From the NCBI GenBank assembly GCA_963575745.1, contig CAUYUJ010012581.1:55001-119000 (forward strand): a stretch of DNA of 64,000 bases. Direction: 5' to 3'. The stretch comes from Prorocentrum cordatum. Taxonomy: Eukaryota > Sar > Dinophyceae > Prorocentrales > Prorocentraceae. A program made the position numbers and the translations under genes. Below the pieces are notes generated by a model. The model worked only from the letters and a program-made list of their open reading frames with translations. It ran no database searches and was not told the DNA's origin. Within the stretch, counting starts at the first letter, position 1. The number at the start of each line of letters is the position of its first letter. This document shows positions 31,583 to 42,851 of this stretch, piece by piece.

Positions 31583-32575
31583 GTGAATTCACCGGTTCCA
31601 CATCTCGACCTGATCGCAAGCAAGGATGTGTTCTCTTCCGAGAGTGCCGACTTGGTGCTTTGCAACTCCTTGAAGCTTGCAGTGCTTCTTGGTTCGGTAG
31701 AGCCCCGCCCTCTTCGACCTCGTCTTCCACCCGAGGCTTGCAGGCTGCTGGGTCGCAAGAGGCAGACCATCTATCGGGCTGCCGCGGACGTCGCCCGGCT
31801 CGTGGGCGCGTGTGAGACACCGCAAATGCGCCGGCACCGGGATGCCAGTTTGCGCTTCAGCGCGACCGAGAGGAGGGGGCTCATCCGAGCGTTGCGTCGC
31901 CGCGGACTCGCCTCCTCCCGACGCAACATCGCCCGCCGCGTCGGCTGCTTCGTCGCCGAAAAGAACGGAGACATCCGCCTCGCGATTGAAGGCCGTGAGC
32001 CGAACGCCTTCCACCAGCGGTCACCCCGCGTGGACTTGGTCTCTGCTGGTGCCCCCAGCTTCCTCGAACTGTCCGACGAATTCCTGACCTCCGACGGCGT
32101 GGATCCTTCGTCGGTCGACCTCTCGATCAGTGGGATCGACTTGAAGGATGGGTTCTACCAGTTCGTGGACCAAGACTTGGCCTCGAACTTCGGCTTCGGC
32201 TTCCCCGAGGAGGCGAGCTGGCACGGCTGCGCCCGCGCGCGCGACGACACCTCGCAGTCCTTCGAGCCCGCGATCGGCGACTCGCGCGCGTGCGCCACAT
32301 TCTGTGGGCTGCCCATGGGTAGGAGCCTGCACTTCTGCCGACAGGTGCTCGGCAGCGCCTTGGGGGATGCTGTCGGACATGATGCGGGGCCGCGCCGACT
32401 TCTTGAAGGTCGCCCCCAGCCTGCGCTGGCCTTTGATCACGTTCGTCGCGCCCGTCCATAACGGGACCCTGCGCGGCCCTGGCCCTGCCCCCGCTGCTGC
32501 CAGCGCCGGGCTGGCCGCTGCGCTTGATGCCCCGCGTGGTCGGCACCTCGCCCACCATGAGGTGGTGTAGCCCAC
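31583..32575 (+). pseudogene. Reverse transcriptase of the DIRS-like element
   Basis: The main frame (31583-32461) has RRVGCFVAEKNGDIRLAIEG followed by REPNAFHQ, matching fingers motifs 1-2. PSFLELSDE and SGIDLKDGFYQF follow, the latter with the first catalytic Asp of the palm. LPMGRSLHFC (about 32310) stands where active relatives have a GMAMGWSWALHFC-type motif. Frames change near 32250-32350. I do not find a clear second DD box, which may lie in the decayed 32400-32600 part. In the intact element it would copy element RNA into DNA. Confidence 0.75.
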
Positions 32576-32866
32576 TAACGTCGCTGAGACCTTCGGGGTC
32601 GTCGTTGATTTCAGTGACGGCCAGCGCGTTGTGCGCCATCGCGAGCAGCGAGCCTGGCGTCTCTACCTAGCAATGGGGCGCAGCCGCAGGCCACGCTATG
32701 AGGCGCGTCGCAGGGCGCGTGGTGAACCACTTCACGCTGGCCCGCTGCGCCCAGGCTGCGCCGGGCCGCGTCTGCAGCCAAGGGCGGGCCAAGGACGGGC
32801 CGCTTCGGGCCAAGGACGGGCCGCTTCTCGGCCGCTCTGACGACCGAGCTCGCAGTCCTCGTCGTC

Positions 32867-33080
32867 TTGTGCGATGTCGACCTCGGCGCGCCGTGGAGCA
32901 GGGCGCCCTTCGCGTCGGACTCCTCCATGCAAGGCTATGCTCTGCGCCTGGCGGCCGTCGAGCCCGACGGGGTCGCCCGCGCCGCTCGCTGCGAGGAGCG
33001 CTGGAGGTTCAGCGAAGCCGATTTCGGCCATGGGCATCATGGTGACGCCGAGGTCCCCATGACCTCTGCCGACTGGACCC
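32867..33080 (+). pseudogene. RNase H-like segment of the DIRS-like element
   Basis: WSRAPFASDSSMQGYALRLA has the Asp expected at the RNase H start, and ARCEERWRFSEAD follows as in relatives. Only the first part is clear. Confidence 0.5.
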
Positions 33081-33635
33081 CAGCGGCGTGCCGTCGCGCA
33101 GACGACCTTGGCACGGCCCCCCTTCGCTCGTGCGACGAGAGCGCCGTGGGCCTTGAGGCTGAACAGCCGCGTCGCAGCCTCGTGCCAGCTCGCGCGCGAG
33201 ATCTCCTGGCGGCAGCGCAATGCGGAGTCAGGCTGCACTCCAACGGACGCTGACAGCCGCCTGGCCGACGCCTGCCTGCTTCGGCCCGGCGCTGTTCGGC
33301 GCGGGCACGCCCGCGACCTCGACGCGATCGTGGAGGGCGACCCGGCGCGGGCCGCTGCGCCGCCAGCCGCCGCGGGCGCGCCGCTCGGGCGCGGCCCCGC
33401 AGGAACTGAGCCTGGGTACCCCCGCCTGCGCCGGCGCCGCGTGGCGCCACCCTTGGGGCGGCCTGACCCGTCGGCAGCGCGATGCGAGGCTGGCGCTTGT
33501 CGGGCGCGCTGCCCGCGGCCGGCCGCCGCGAGACAAAGGCCGCCCCGCCATTCCGACCCCCAATCACATGAAGGTATCTAGAGTCCAGATCCCAGTTCTG
33601 CTCCTCCTCAGCCTCGCCCAGCTTCGCAGCGGGCC
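33081..33635. other. Decayed linker of the DIRS-like element
   Basis: It is GC-rich with shifting Ala/Arg-rich frames. No motif is seen. Confidence 0.45.
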
Positions 33636-34240
33636 ATGCTAGAGGTGCTCGCTGGCTGTGGCCGCTTGTCCGCTGCCAGCCTCAGCGCAGGACTGCGCGT
33701 CGCCGCTCCAGCTGACGACGACCGCGGCCCATGCGTGGTCTTTTTGGATAGCTGTGACTTCGCCGCTTTGAAAAGATGGATTGCCATCAAGTTTGGTTGG
33801 CACGTTCATGCGTTCATCTCGGCCGGAACCGCGCTCGAACCGGTCAGCTAAGCGTTGCCCAGACGCTAGCGTTTCTGCATCCTTGTGGTCGCCGCAATGT
33901 ACGTTGGTCTCTCGAGAGCCACGCCTCCTCGTGGATCTGGAAGTGCGCGCCTCTGCGACAGTTTCTTTCGCGACGTTGCCACGGCGCTGTTCGGTGCGAC
34001 TGCTGCGCATACCGTTGTACTGACGTCAAGCCCACTAGCATAGTTGCCGGCGTCGATGGCCAATTGCTGCTGTCTCGCCGCTGCGAGGTTGGTCATCGCC
34101 ACGAACATATTCAGGGGAAGGTCGTCGTTCCGCCCAGTTCGCCATCGCCGTCGACTTATCGCGTCGCCGATCCAGGGGCCTCAGCATGGAAGACCACGCT
34201 GGCTGGGAATGATCCTCCGTCTATTTGTTGCCACTGGGTT
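33636..34240 (+). pseudogene. Methyltransferase-like domain of the DIRS-like element
   Basis: It begins MLEVLAGCGRLSAASLSAGL, a motif I-like start (relatives: LLE[IV]FAG). After a stop near 33849 and a frame change, SLESHASSWIWKCAPL, AVRCDCCAY, KPTSIV and GHRHEHIQGKV follow. The same order (HP..SSW, DxCx[YF]G, KPT, HxH, YPP) is found in the copia element at 11693-12345. Catalytic SPPC is not preserved. I infer a shared, probably inactive DNA-methylase-like fold. Confidence 0.6.
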
Positions 34241-34399
34241 CAGATTTCTGACTCGGTGGCTCCGCGCGGGGCCTCCGCGCCGAATGGCCGCGGCGCGCTG
34301 CCCCGTCGCTGGGGGGCGGAGTTGGCGGGTACCTGCAAGCGCGTGCTCCAGCAGCCGCTCGGCGCCTCAAGCCTCTCGCGCCCTTCTGGCTCGCCGCCA

Positions 34400-35239
34400 G
34401 AGTGGCCGGCCGCCGCCAAGCAGTGGGGCGCAGGCTGGGAGCCGTGGATCTCTCCCTGGCTCGTCGTCCAAGAGGAGGCGCCTGCCGCGGCCGGCCATCG
34501 CCGAGCTGCGACGACGGGCCGCTGCAGACGGCCCGCGCTGGGCAGGCTACCTGCGAGCGCAGTCGGTGCCACCTGCGACTCAGACTCAGTGCCGGACCGC
34601 CTGCGAGAAGTTCAAGGGCTTCGCCGGCGAGCACGGGCTCCGCATCCTGGCGGGCGCTGCCGTCGACCGCAGCCTGGAGGTGCACCTTAATCATGTGTGT
34701 TTCGACGGCCGGTGCATCTACGACGCTCGAGTCGCCGTCTGCGGGGCTTCGCGCGTGCAAGGCAGCAACCTAAGGGCCCCGCCGCGCTGCAGCTTGCCCG
34801 CGCCGCGCTGCGAGGCTGGCAGAAGCGCGCGGGAGACGTCTCGCGCGACCCCATGCCGCGGCCGGCCCTATTTCTCACCCGCGACTGGCTGCGCAACGCC
34901 GGCGAGGAGGCCGACCTCAGTGCAGCCCAGGCCTTGGTCACACAGTTCGACGGGCATTTGCGCCTTGGCGAGGTGTGTCAGGTCACCGCGATCGACATCA
35001 AGATAGCCCCTTCGAGCCTCCGGGGCGCTGGATACTCCCTCGCCACCACCATGTTCGCATCATGCTCGGAGGGCGGCGACTTAGGGGCCCCGCGGCGGCC
35101 CGCAACCAAGGCTGGGGAGCAGGGCGACGCTGCGGTCTTCGGGGGTGCTGCCTCCAAGCAAGCCGGCCGCGATCAAGCGGCCGGCCTCCTCGCCAAGTTC
35201 AAGGCGGCGAAGCAAGGCAGTGTGTGCAAAGTCAGCCTT
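34400..35239 (+). pseudogene. Tyrosine recombinase of the DIRS-like element, N-terminal and Arg-box part
   Basis: The helical N-domain is in two frames (RRRAAADGPRWAGYLRAQSV near 34510; LARAALRGWQKRAGDVSRDP near 34795). The frame with AQALVTQFDGHLRLGEV (about 34925) carries the first catalytic Arg. TKAGEQGDAAVFGG and LLAKFKAAKQGSVCKVSL follow. The rest is displaced to 36087 by an insertion. Confidence 0.7.
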
Positions 35240-36085
35240 GATTTAGTCATTAACCTCGCCCTTTTCTTGGCGTGATCAACCGGGGAACTCCCTTTCTCTC
35301 CGCTTCTGCCTCTCGGTGCGCCGCTCGCACCCCCCTCCTGCTCTTATCCTTCGCCCCTTTTCTCTATCCTGAGCCGCCCCCTGCTCCAATTGTCCGTCAT
35401 TCGCTTGGCCCCGGAGGTGGCCCTCGAGGCTTTGGAGTCGGACCTCCTCTCCTTTCTTCTTCGCCCCCCTTCCCCCCTGCGCGATTGTCCAGACTTTTGC
35501 GCCTCCCGCGACAAATTCGCGAGAGCCCAGGCCCCCCGCGAAAAATTCGCGAGAGTTCCGCGAAAGATTCGCGCGAATCCTTCGCGCCGTGCACTATCCT
35601 TTGCGGCGCCCCCCAGGCTACCTCGACCCCGTGGAACCCCCCTGGGCGATTCGCGAGGGCTGTCCCCGCGCGAGACCACCCCGGGCGAATCGTGCAGGAC
35701 CTGAGCGGTGGAGACCCAGGCGATTCCACCGCTCGGACCGACTCCCCCCAGGCGAGTCGGCCCGTCCTGGAATCCCCCGGGCGATCCAGGACCCCCCGCG
35801 TTGTCCCAAGCGAGCGGGGGCGCTCGCGGGAAAAGCCTCCGCCGAAGCTCCCCCTTTTGAAGGAACTTTGGCGGGGGCGATCCGCGCCGGGGTGGCAGTC
35901 GAAACCCCCCTGGGCGATCGACCGCGGCAGATTCCTCCCGCGTAAAAGAAACGCCAGAAAACACAAACCAACCCACCACAAACACAAAAACAACAAATAA
36001 ACACAAACAAGTACCGGACGGAACATACAACAACAAACACACACGCACACAAACATGCTTAAATTATGGCTCTGACTTTGCACAC
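35222..36085. mobile_element. 0.86-kb insertion with 14-bp inverted ends
   Basis: GTGTGCAAAGTCAG (35222-35235) and CTGACTTTGCACAC (36072-36085) are perfect inverse copies. The inside is full of CGCGAATC/GATTCGCG and CCCCGGGCGATC motifs with no coding content. No target duplication is clear. Part of the left arm also reads as native recombinase sequence (VCKVSL), so the exact edge is uncertain. Confidence 0.6.
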
Positions 36086-36086
36086 C

Positions 36087-36330
36087 GGTCCACGCCTTTC
36101 TTCGGCCTCACATTTGGCGGAGTACGAGCGCCGCTGCAAGGCTGCCATCGATGGCTGCGGCCTTGGCGACTTCCGGCTCACGCCGCATGCGGCGCGCCGC
36201 GGGGGCCTTTTCACTGATGCAGCGCTCGGGGATTAGATCCAGAGCCGCGGCCGCTGGAAAGCCAGGAAGAGCGCCCTTCAATACATGAAGCAACGCCGAC
36301 TGATGCCACAGAGCGGTAAGCCGACTTCCG
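36087..36330 (+). pseudogene. Tyrosine recombinase, C-terminal catalytic part
   Basis: HLAEYERRCKAAIDGCGLGD is followed by FRLTPHAARRGG (the HxxR box). After one stop comes IQSRGRWKARKSALQYMKQ, with the Trp/His-box position and the nucleophile Tyr. This closes the recombinase opened at 34400-35239. All four landmark residues are present across the two parts, although frames and a stop make it inactive. Confidence 0.75.
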
Positions 36331-36800
36331 TTTAGGTGCATAAGTAGAACGCCAGATCTTTAGTCTATTCAGAAAGTTCAGCTTTGAAGGCTCGTACCCT
36401 CTCTTCCCTGTTCTCGCCGAGCCACGTCCACGGAATATGGGAGCTGGCCGTCTGTTGTTCGCCCCCCGGTGCACCTTCAGCCGGCCAGAGCGTGAAATTC
36501 GAGGGTCTCGAGACCACGGTTGCCGTGTTCAAAGAACGTGCTGGCAGGCTGTCGCTGCTTCGTTTGCGAGATGTGTACAAGTGTGCCCGAGGTCCCCTTT
36601 GGCGTGGGCTCCCCGTGAGTCTTGGGTTCCTCCTCTGGCTCGCCTGGGGCCTCTGCTGTTTTTGCGCCCCGCGGGGATTGTAGCAATTCCGGCCCGCGGG
36701 GATTGTAGCAATTTCGCCCCGCGGTTTCAATCGTGCTGCCTGCCGGCTTTCCGCCCTTTCCGCGTATTGTGCCGAAGTTTTGTGGAACATACCATGTATG
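36331..36800. other. Region right of the DIRS-like element
   Basis: A plus-strand frame (36384-36660) reads LETTVAVFKERAGRLSLLRL and could be a relict, but I cannot place it. The right pair of GGGATTGTAGCAATTTCG units lies at 36667-36723. Confidence 0.4.
36667..36723. repeat. Two units of GGGATTGTAGCAATTTCG, right copy
   Basis: CCCCGCGGGGATTGTAGCAA occurs twice, followed by TTCCGG and TTTCGC. It matches 28541-28592. Confidence 0.8.
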
Positions 36801-36994
36801 TTTACTATTTACTTATATGTATGTATACGTATGTATATATACATATGCACAAATATGTTTGTGTATGTATGTGTTTATGTGGTCGGTCTTCCCCTACCTC
36901 GCGCCGCCGCGCGCGTGGCCGCGAAGCCATCAAGTGTGTGTGTGTGTGTGCTTTGTGATAGCTGCGTTGGCACCCGTCCGCCAACGAACGCGTA

Positions 36995-37025
<31 letters not shown>

Positions 37026-37500
37026 TTGTCTCTGTGTGTGAAGAGCGTCACTCGGAACCCTGCCAGGGCCGCGTGGAAGACAAACGGAATGTTGCCTACT
37101 TGCGAAGTGCACGACGGAAGCGAAAACTGCTTCATTGCGACGCTTGGAAGCGGGCGAGCCTAACCGCGACAGTTCCGCCACGCGCTTTGCGCTCTGTTGA
37201 TCGCTCGGCCAATGGTCGCTCGCGTCTAACGTTGGTCGGGTCTGGGCATGACGCCCGTCCCCGGGAGCGAGGAGCGAGAGGAACAGCATAAAAAACGGAT
37301 GTAGAGGAGGATGAACAGGAGGGGGAGGGAAAGGAGGAGGAGGAGGTACAGGAGGAGGATGAGGAGGACAGAGATAGAGGAGGAGGAGGAGGAGGAGGAG
37401 GAGGAGGAGGAGGAGGAGGAAGGAGGAAGGGTGTAGAAGAGGAGGAGGAAGAGGAGGAGGAGTGAGGAGGAAGGGGGTAGAGGAGAAAGAGGAGGGAGGG
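36800..37500. repeat. (TATG)n, (GT)n and (GGA)n tracts
   Basis: TATG-rich DNA (36800-36870), GT runs (36930-36950, 36995-37040) and a GGA tract (37310-37500). Between them (37050-37300) no gene is clear. Confidence 0.85.
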
Positions 37501-37616
37501 CCCGACGGGGGTGGGGCGGCCGAGCGGCCCCGCCCCCGCAGTGCGGAGCGACCGGCCGTCGCCAGCTTGCCGGTGCGCGCGCCAGCGGTTGACGCGTCGG
37601 CGAGCGGGTCGGCCAG

Positions 37617-37682
37617 CGAGCGCCGCGTTGGCGCTGCCGCCGTCAGGAGCACTCCAGCGTGCGGGACGACCTGGAGCGGCAG
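37617..37682 (+). CDS. Candidate coiled-coil exon 1
   Basis: After GGCCAG, 66 nt in phase 0 read RAPRWRCRRQEHSSVRDDLE, then RQ, followed by GTTTCG (GT donor). A shorter version starting after GTCAG at 37647 (EHSSVRDDLERQ) is also in phase 0. The Arg/Glu/Asp helix fits the other exons of this series. Confidence 0.4.
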
Positions 37683-38821
37683 GTTTCGAGAGGGGGGATC
37701 GAAGGTCTTTAGGTGTCAGCCCACAATGTGTGTGTGTGTGTGTGAGTGTGTGTGTGTGTGTGTTCACCTTTTTCTAGCTCCGCCGATTGTGCGCAGTCCG
37801 TGTCGGCCCTCGTTGCGCCGCCTGTGTCGGTATTGAAGTGTGTCGGTGGACGAGCTCGCGTTGGAACTAACACACGTTCTGAGGATCATCGAGTGTGGGA
37901 GGGGTCTGTCTGGTCCCCCAAATGCCCCCCTCTGACTCTAGAGTGTTTGTGGGGTGTCTCGCAGATAAGGCGCTGCAGTCTTAGGAACCACGTTTTGGTG
38001 CTGGTGACCCGCAAGCCTGACCAGTAGCCGGCCGACCATCGCCAGAGCTTGGGGCCATGATGTGCTTGTAAAGGTTCGGTGGTGGTCTGTGCTTACCTCT
38101 CTTCAAGAATGAACGATCCGGAGCGTTCCAGAGGGATCTCACAGTGCTCTGGAGCGTCATGGGACGGGCGCGGCAACCAGATTCGTCCTTTGAGCCCGCC
38201 GGCTCGCAGAGATCCCCGAGGAATCCGCACGTACCCGAATGTGTTGGTGTCCTGCCCTCGTCTTAAAGTACGGGAGGGGTAGAAGCAGTGGGTGATGGAG
38301 AGGTGGCGACCGTGGAGGGCTTCGCGAGCCAGCAGGGGAGGTACGACAGGGAGTTGAAGGAGACGAGTGATTCAATGAAGAAGACGGGTCGAGGGAGGAA
38401 TGTCGCATGAGGGGGGGGATTGACAGAGTAGAGAGCGCCAGTGCCCAAGAGCATATGCAGATATCAGCCACCAGGTCACCGAGAAGGATAAGGAGCACGC
38501 GGTCGTGTATGCTGAGCTGGAGGACGCTTGGTGGTCCGTGGCGCGTCGCGCACAGTGCTTCAGTTGCCTACGCGGCTCGATCGGGACACTCAATGTGTGG
38601 TTTCTATTTATTATGGCCCCTCCATCCGCTGCCATAAGCATGCATGCATCATGGCTTGCTGGATAGGACTCGTGCCCGAGCCACCTGGAGTGCCGATCGC
38701 CATCGTTGGTTCATCGTTTCTTTTTCTGCCTAATCGCTATTCGCATTCCGCATGCCCCCCGTACGGCACCCTTCGCAACGCAACAATCAGAAGCAGCGGC
38801 CCTACGGCAGCCGCAGCCCAG
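37683..38821. other. Probable intron with GT runs
   Basis: GT runs (37725-37762) and otherwise plain DNA. No other gene is supported. Confidence 0.4.
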
Positions 38822-38872
38822 GACCTGCGGCGAGAGATGGCCGCCAACAAAGGCGCCGTCGCGGACATCGAG
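38822..38872 (+). CDS. Candidate coiled-coil exon 2
   Basis: After AGCCCAG, 51 nt in phase 0 read DLRREMAANKGAVADIE, then GCTCGA (GC donor). Heptad spacing of L, M, V and I is visible. An upstream AG at 38790 would extend it by SSGPTAAAAQ. Confidence 0.5.
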
Positions 38873-41800
38873 GCTCGACGTTCCTGTCTGCACGATGGCA
38901 CCGTCTGTTCTTCGTTCCTTTTCTCGTTTTCTTCCTGCCTCTACTCTTGCTCATACGTCGCCATCTCTTGCCTCTGCACCCCTTGCTGTGTGCCGATGTT
39001 GTAGACCCCGCGCTCGGTCAACATGAGATCGGAGGTGAGGGCAGAGCAGTCAACATAGAACACATTATCTGTTCCGCAGCGCTTCGCGGCATCACGTCCA
39101 GACAGGCGTGGGTTTCACGGAGCGGCTGGATGTATGTGGTTCCCATGGATCGGCGAAGGGCTGCATTGCGGTCGTCTTGGGTTTGTTGGGCTCTCTGGTG
39201 CGACCGAAGATGTGTTCTGGGTATTCGCAGCTGTATGGTGGTTTCTACAGTTCATTCGGGCAATTTCTCGAAAGTTGGTCAGCCTTACGAGGAACGGACC
39301 ACGACAGGAATCGCAACTGTACAGTACTCGAAGGTTGCGTGGGATATTCATTGCGTGTTCGGGCAAGCACGCATGTGTCTGTAAGGAGGAGGCGGAGGCT
39401 GAGGATCGGGAGTGAACATTGAGGAGACGACGTGATGAGGACGGAAATGGGGAAGAGAGGGGGGGAGGAGGAGGAGGAGGAGGAGGAGGAGGAGGAGGAG
39501 GAGGACGAGGAGAAGAGGAGGAGAAGGAGGATGGCTGTGAAGGAGGAGGAGGTCTCGCTGACACTTGAGGACGGCATTTGGCGGACTTGGGGCCTCTTGT
39601 AGGCATGTTTGGGGTTGAACGAAGACGCCTAGTTCGAACCGCCGCCGCCCCCTGCGTTTTGGAAACGCCCATGCGGTCAAGTGCTGGACCAAAGTCTCGC
39701 CAAGCTGTTGGACTATGTTTTTTCCTAGCCGTTGTGGGGAACACTCAGGAGGAAGAGAAAGGAGGAAGAGAGGGAGGAGGAGGAGGAGGAGGAGGAGGAG
39801 GAGGAGGAGGACGTGGAGGACGTGGAGGAGGAGGATGAGGAGGAGGAGGAGGAAACGGGTGCCTCTTGAGGCCGTCTTATGTCTTTCTGATTTGTTTGGG
39901 GAGCCTCTCGGAACCCTCTGAAGGATCTTTGGGGGACTTTCTGAGGCCTCTTGGAGGCCTCCTTTGGCCTCGTGGAGGCTTCTGGAGGCTCTAAATTCTT
40001 GGCCTTCGGGCGCCTTAGGGCCGTCTTGGATGTCTCTCAGGTGCCTCTTTTGGGGCTCTCTTGGGCTGTCTTGCGGGCAGGGGCATCTGAGGCTGTCTCG
40101 GGGCGATCATGGGGGCTTCTGGGGGCGTCTTGGAGCGCCAGAAGCCCAAAAAGGCGAGAACGCTAAAGTCGTTCAAAGAATTGACGCGAGCATCCTGGGT
40201 CGTCTTGGAGCTATCTTGGGCCGTCCTGGGGCACTCTTGAACCGTCCTGGGGCCTTGTTCGGGCCCACTCGGGCCGTCGGGGCTGAAGATTGGGCCATCG
40301 AGGCCGCCTGGGGTCCCGGTTGCAAAAGCGCAGTCGGGGTGGGGGGGTCAGGGGGGAACTGAACATAATTGAATTAAAGAGTAGTCGGACCACGTGCACA
40401 CACCCGTCTCTCGACGCGCTTCGCAGTCCAGACGTGAATCTGAAAGGCTGTGCCCTCTGCCGCCGGTTCCCCCTCATATTGCTTGCCCGGCCACGCTTGG
40501 TAGGTAGGTTGGTTGGGTTTCTTCTTTGTTGGCTGGCTGTCAACTCGACTGATTGACTTGTTTTCTCAATTGATGATTGGCGGTCGATGGGGTCTGAAAG
40601 CTGGCTGGCTTGTTGCACGCGTCGATAATAATGAAGGGGGAATGGCATTGGGAGCACGCCTATTTCTTCTGTAAGTGACAGGTTCGCGGCTTTGGACGCG
40701 TGCGCCCCTAGCAGTTTTCGAGGATTCGTTGCCTCTACGGGGGTCCGAGAAGCCCCCCCGAACACATATCCGAACACACATAGTGGCACATGCTCTGGTC
40801 TGTTGAAGGTTAGCGCACTTCGGCAGATTCTGTGGGGCGAGTTCGTGGCCTACAGCGCGAATGTTTCATGATGTACCCGCTGGTGTGGCCTTGGGAGCGC
40901 GAGCGCGTCGTAATCTACTAAGGATTGTGGCGTCGGAGGCGCACACTCGTAGCAATTGTCTACAGGGTGTGGCCTAAGGAGCGCGAACGCTTGATCCTCA
41001 TGTGACACCATGCGATACATCATCCCAGATTTGCAGCATTTAGCTAATCTCACATAGTCTACTATTATTCGGAGAGGCCTTACGGCCGGTGCCGCCGACC
41101 CTGAACGACGACGACGATGTTTACGTGTGTCAAAATCCTGAGGGATGCTCTTTGGGGTCTCTATGGATCGCTCCCGGGTGCCTCTGGGGGGTAATTTGGG
41201 GGCCTCTTGGGAGCCCCTTGGGGACCTGTTGCGAGGCTTCTGGGGGCCTCTTGGTGCTTCGCAGGAGCATCTTGGGGATTTCTTTGGGGCGTCCTCCCAG
41301 GCCCAGGGCTTGAAATGTCCATTCGGTTCCCCCCCGTCTGGGCAATCTCTGGGAGCCGTCTTGGGGGCCTCTTGGGGCGTCTTGGAGGCCTCTTGGGCTG
41401 TCTTAGGGCCCTCTTGGGTCGTTTTCAGGTCCTCTCGGAGGCCTCTTGGGCTATCTTGGGGCGATCTTGTGGGCCTTCTTGGGCCGTCTTGGAGTGTCGG
41501 GAAGCCGAAACGGCGAGAATCCCCAAATCTGTGCAAATCCGTACGGGAATCACTGATTCTGCCTCGTGGGGCCCTCTAGGGATTGCTCTTCGAGGCCTCT
41601 TGAGGCGTCTTCGAAACCTCTTGAGCCCTCTGGAGGCTAGTTTGGCCCCATGAACCGATAATTCGGCGATTTGGGGCCCTCTTGGACCGTCTTGGGGGCC
41701 TCTTGGGTGGTTTGTCTTGGGGGGGTGTGGGCTTTCGAACCCCCGGGGGTCCTGGGTCTCCCCCGGGGCCCGCCCCAGGAGGGACCCCCCTCCCCAGATC

Positions 41801-42701
41801 CCGCCCCTGGCGGGGAAGGGATCAAGGGAAGGGGCTTCCTTTCAAATAGATTACGACGTTCATTATTTTCGTTTTGGCTGGCACGTTTGAAGGGAACGGC
41901 CCAGGGTACGAGAGACAACGGCTGGCGCGCTGGAGGAGGAGACCCAGGAGAAAGCTTGGAATGGCGGCGACGACGACGACGACGAGGAGAAGGAGGAGAC
42001 GACGAATGAAACTGCGACGAATGAAATAACCTCGTCTACACGCCGGCAGGGTCGGCGGGTGACCGGCGACCGTGTCCCAGGGCCCGAGGACCCGAGGCTC
42101 AAACTCCCTTACCCTCACCCGCGCCAGACTCGCTTGAAAGGAAGGGTCCGACATGCCATGTTGTTGTTCCCATTTTCTCTTGGGGCCGCATTGAGGGCTC
42201 CTTGGGCTTTCTGGGAGAATTCGGGGGTCGCTCTGGTGCGATACATATGTGGGGCCTCTGGGGCCGTACTGGACGCTCTCCAGGACGAGAAGGCGAGCAT
42301 TCAAAACTCTTTTGATGCCTGGAATGGCTCGTTAATTTTGGCCTCTTGGGCCGGACCCAAATGACTCCAGGGATCGCCGAACGCCCGCGAGTCGAGGCCG
42401 CGGGTGCTTCAAGGGACCTAACGACACCCCAGTGGGCTCAGGGTCTGGCCACGCCGGGGTGTGGTTTGCGATCTGCGTCATTGGCGCTTGGGGGGGCACC
42501 ACGTTGCCCTCATCCGGGCTTCGCCAGGGCGCTGCGGAGAGCTGAGGCGAGGTCTTCGCCCGCCCAGCCCGGATGCGGGTTGCAATCACCTCCTTTGCAG
42601 ACCGCGCCCTTCGAAGTCGTCGAGTTGTGGCGCATCTGACCCGCAGGAGTCGGAGCACCTGCATCCAGGATTCGTTTCGTTGCGCCGCTTGTGGCGCCCA
42701 G
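38873..42701. repeat. Probable intron: (GGA)n and GGCCTCTTGGGG minisatellite
   Basis: GGA tracts lie at 39455-39560 and 39740-39860. CCTCTTGGGGG-type minisatellite spans 39880-40330, 41140-41720 and 42170-42360. The long P/E/R-rich and G/L-rich frames here are artefacts. A frame with C-runs flanking GAACCCCC (41725-41820) belongs to a G/C-run inverted repeat. Confidence 0.7.
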
Positions 42702-42851
42702 GCCCTGCGCGAACAGTCTGCAAAGGAGATCGCCAGCACGAAGGCGTCCCATGAGGAGATGCTCAACGCCGAGCGCACTCGGAACGAGGAGCGCGCCCCT
42801 ATCTTGGACAAGGGGGAGAGGAGGGCACGCGTGGACTTTTGGGTTGAGGGG
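42702..42851 (+). CDS. Candidate coiled-coil exon 3
   Basis: After GGCGCCCAG, 150 nt in phase 0 start ALREQSAKEIASTKASHEEM, continue LNAERTRNEERAPILDKGER and end RARVDFWVEG, then GTTATC (GT donor). The first 30 residues are strongly helical with heptads. The right edge is less certain: the end after EE or DK is possible. Confidence 0.5.

Larger units (their letters stand above)
28600..36330 (+). mobile_element. DIRS-like retroelement with tyrosine recombinase, decayed
   Basis: The order is ORF1 (28682-30230), RT (31583-32575), RNase H-like (32867-33080), methyltransferase-like (33636-34240) and tyrosine recombinase (34400-36330). This matches a retroelement type I know from dinoflagellate genomes that uses a recombinase instead of an integrase. 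Frames change many times and stops occur. A GC-rich block splits ORF1 from RT, and an 0.86-kb insertion splits the recombinase. True termini are not seen; the GGGATTGTAGCAATTTCG pairs at 28.55 and 36.7 kb may lie near them. Confidence 0.75.

Noticed and set aside
40850-41536. 228-aa minus-strand Pro/Gln/Glu/Lys/Arg-rich ORF
   Set aside because: Most of it is the reverse of the CCTCTTGGGG minisatellite, which yields PQEAPK-type repeats in one frame.
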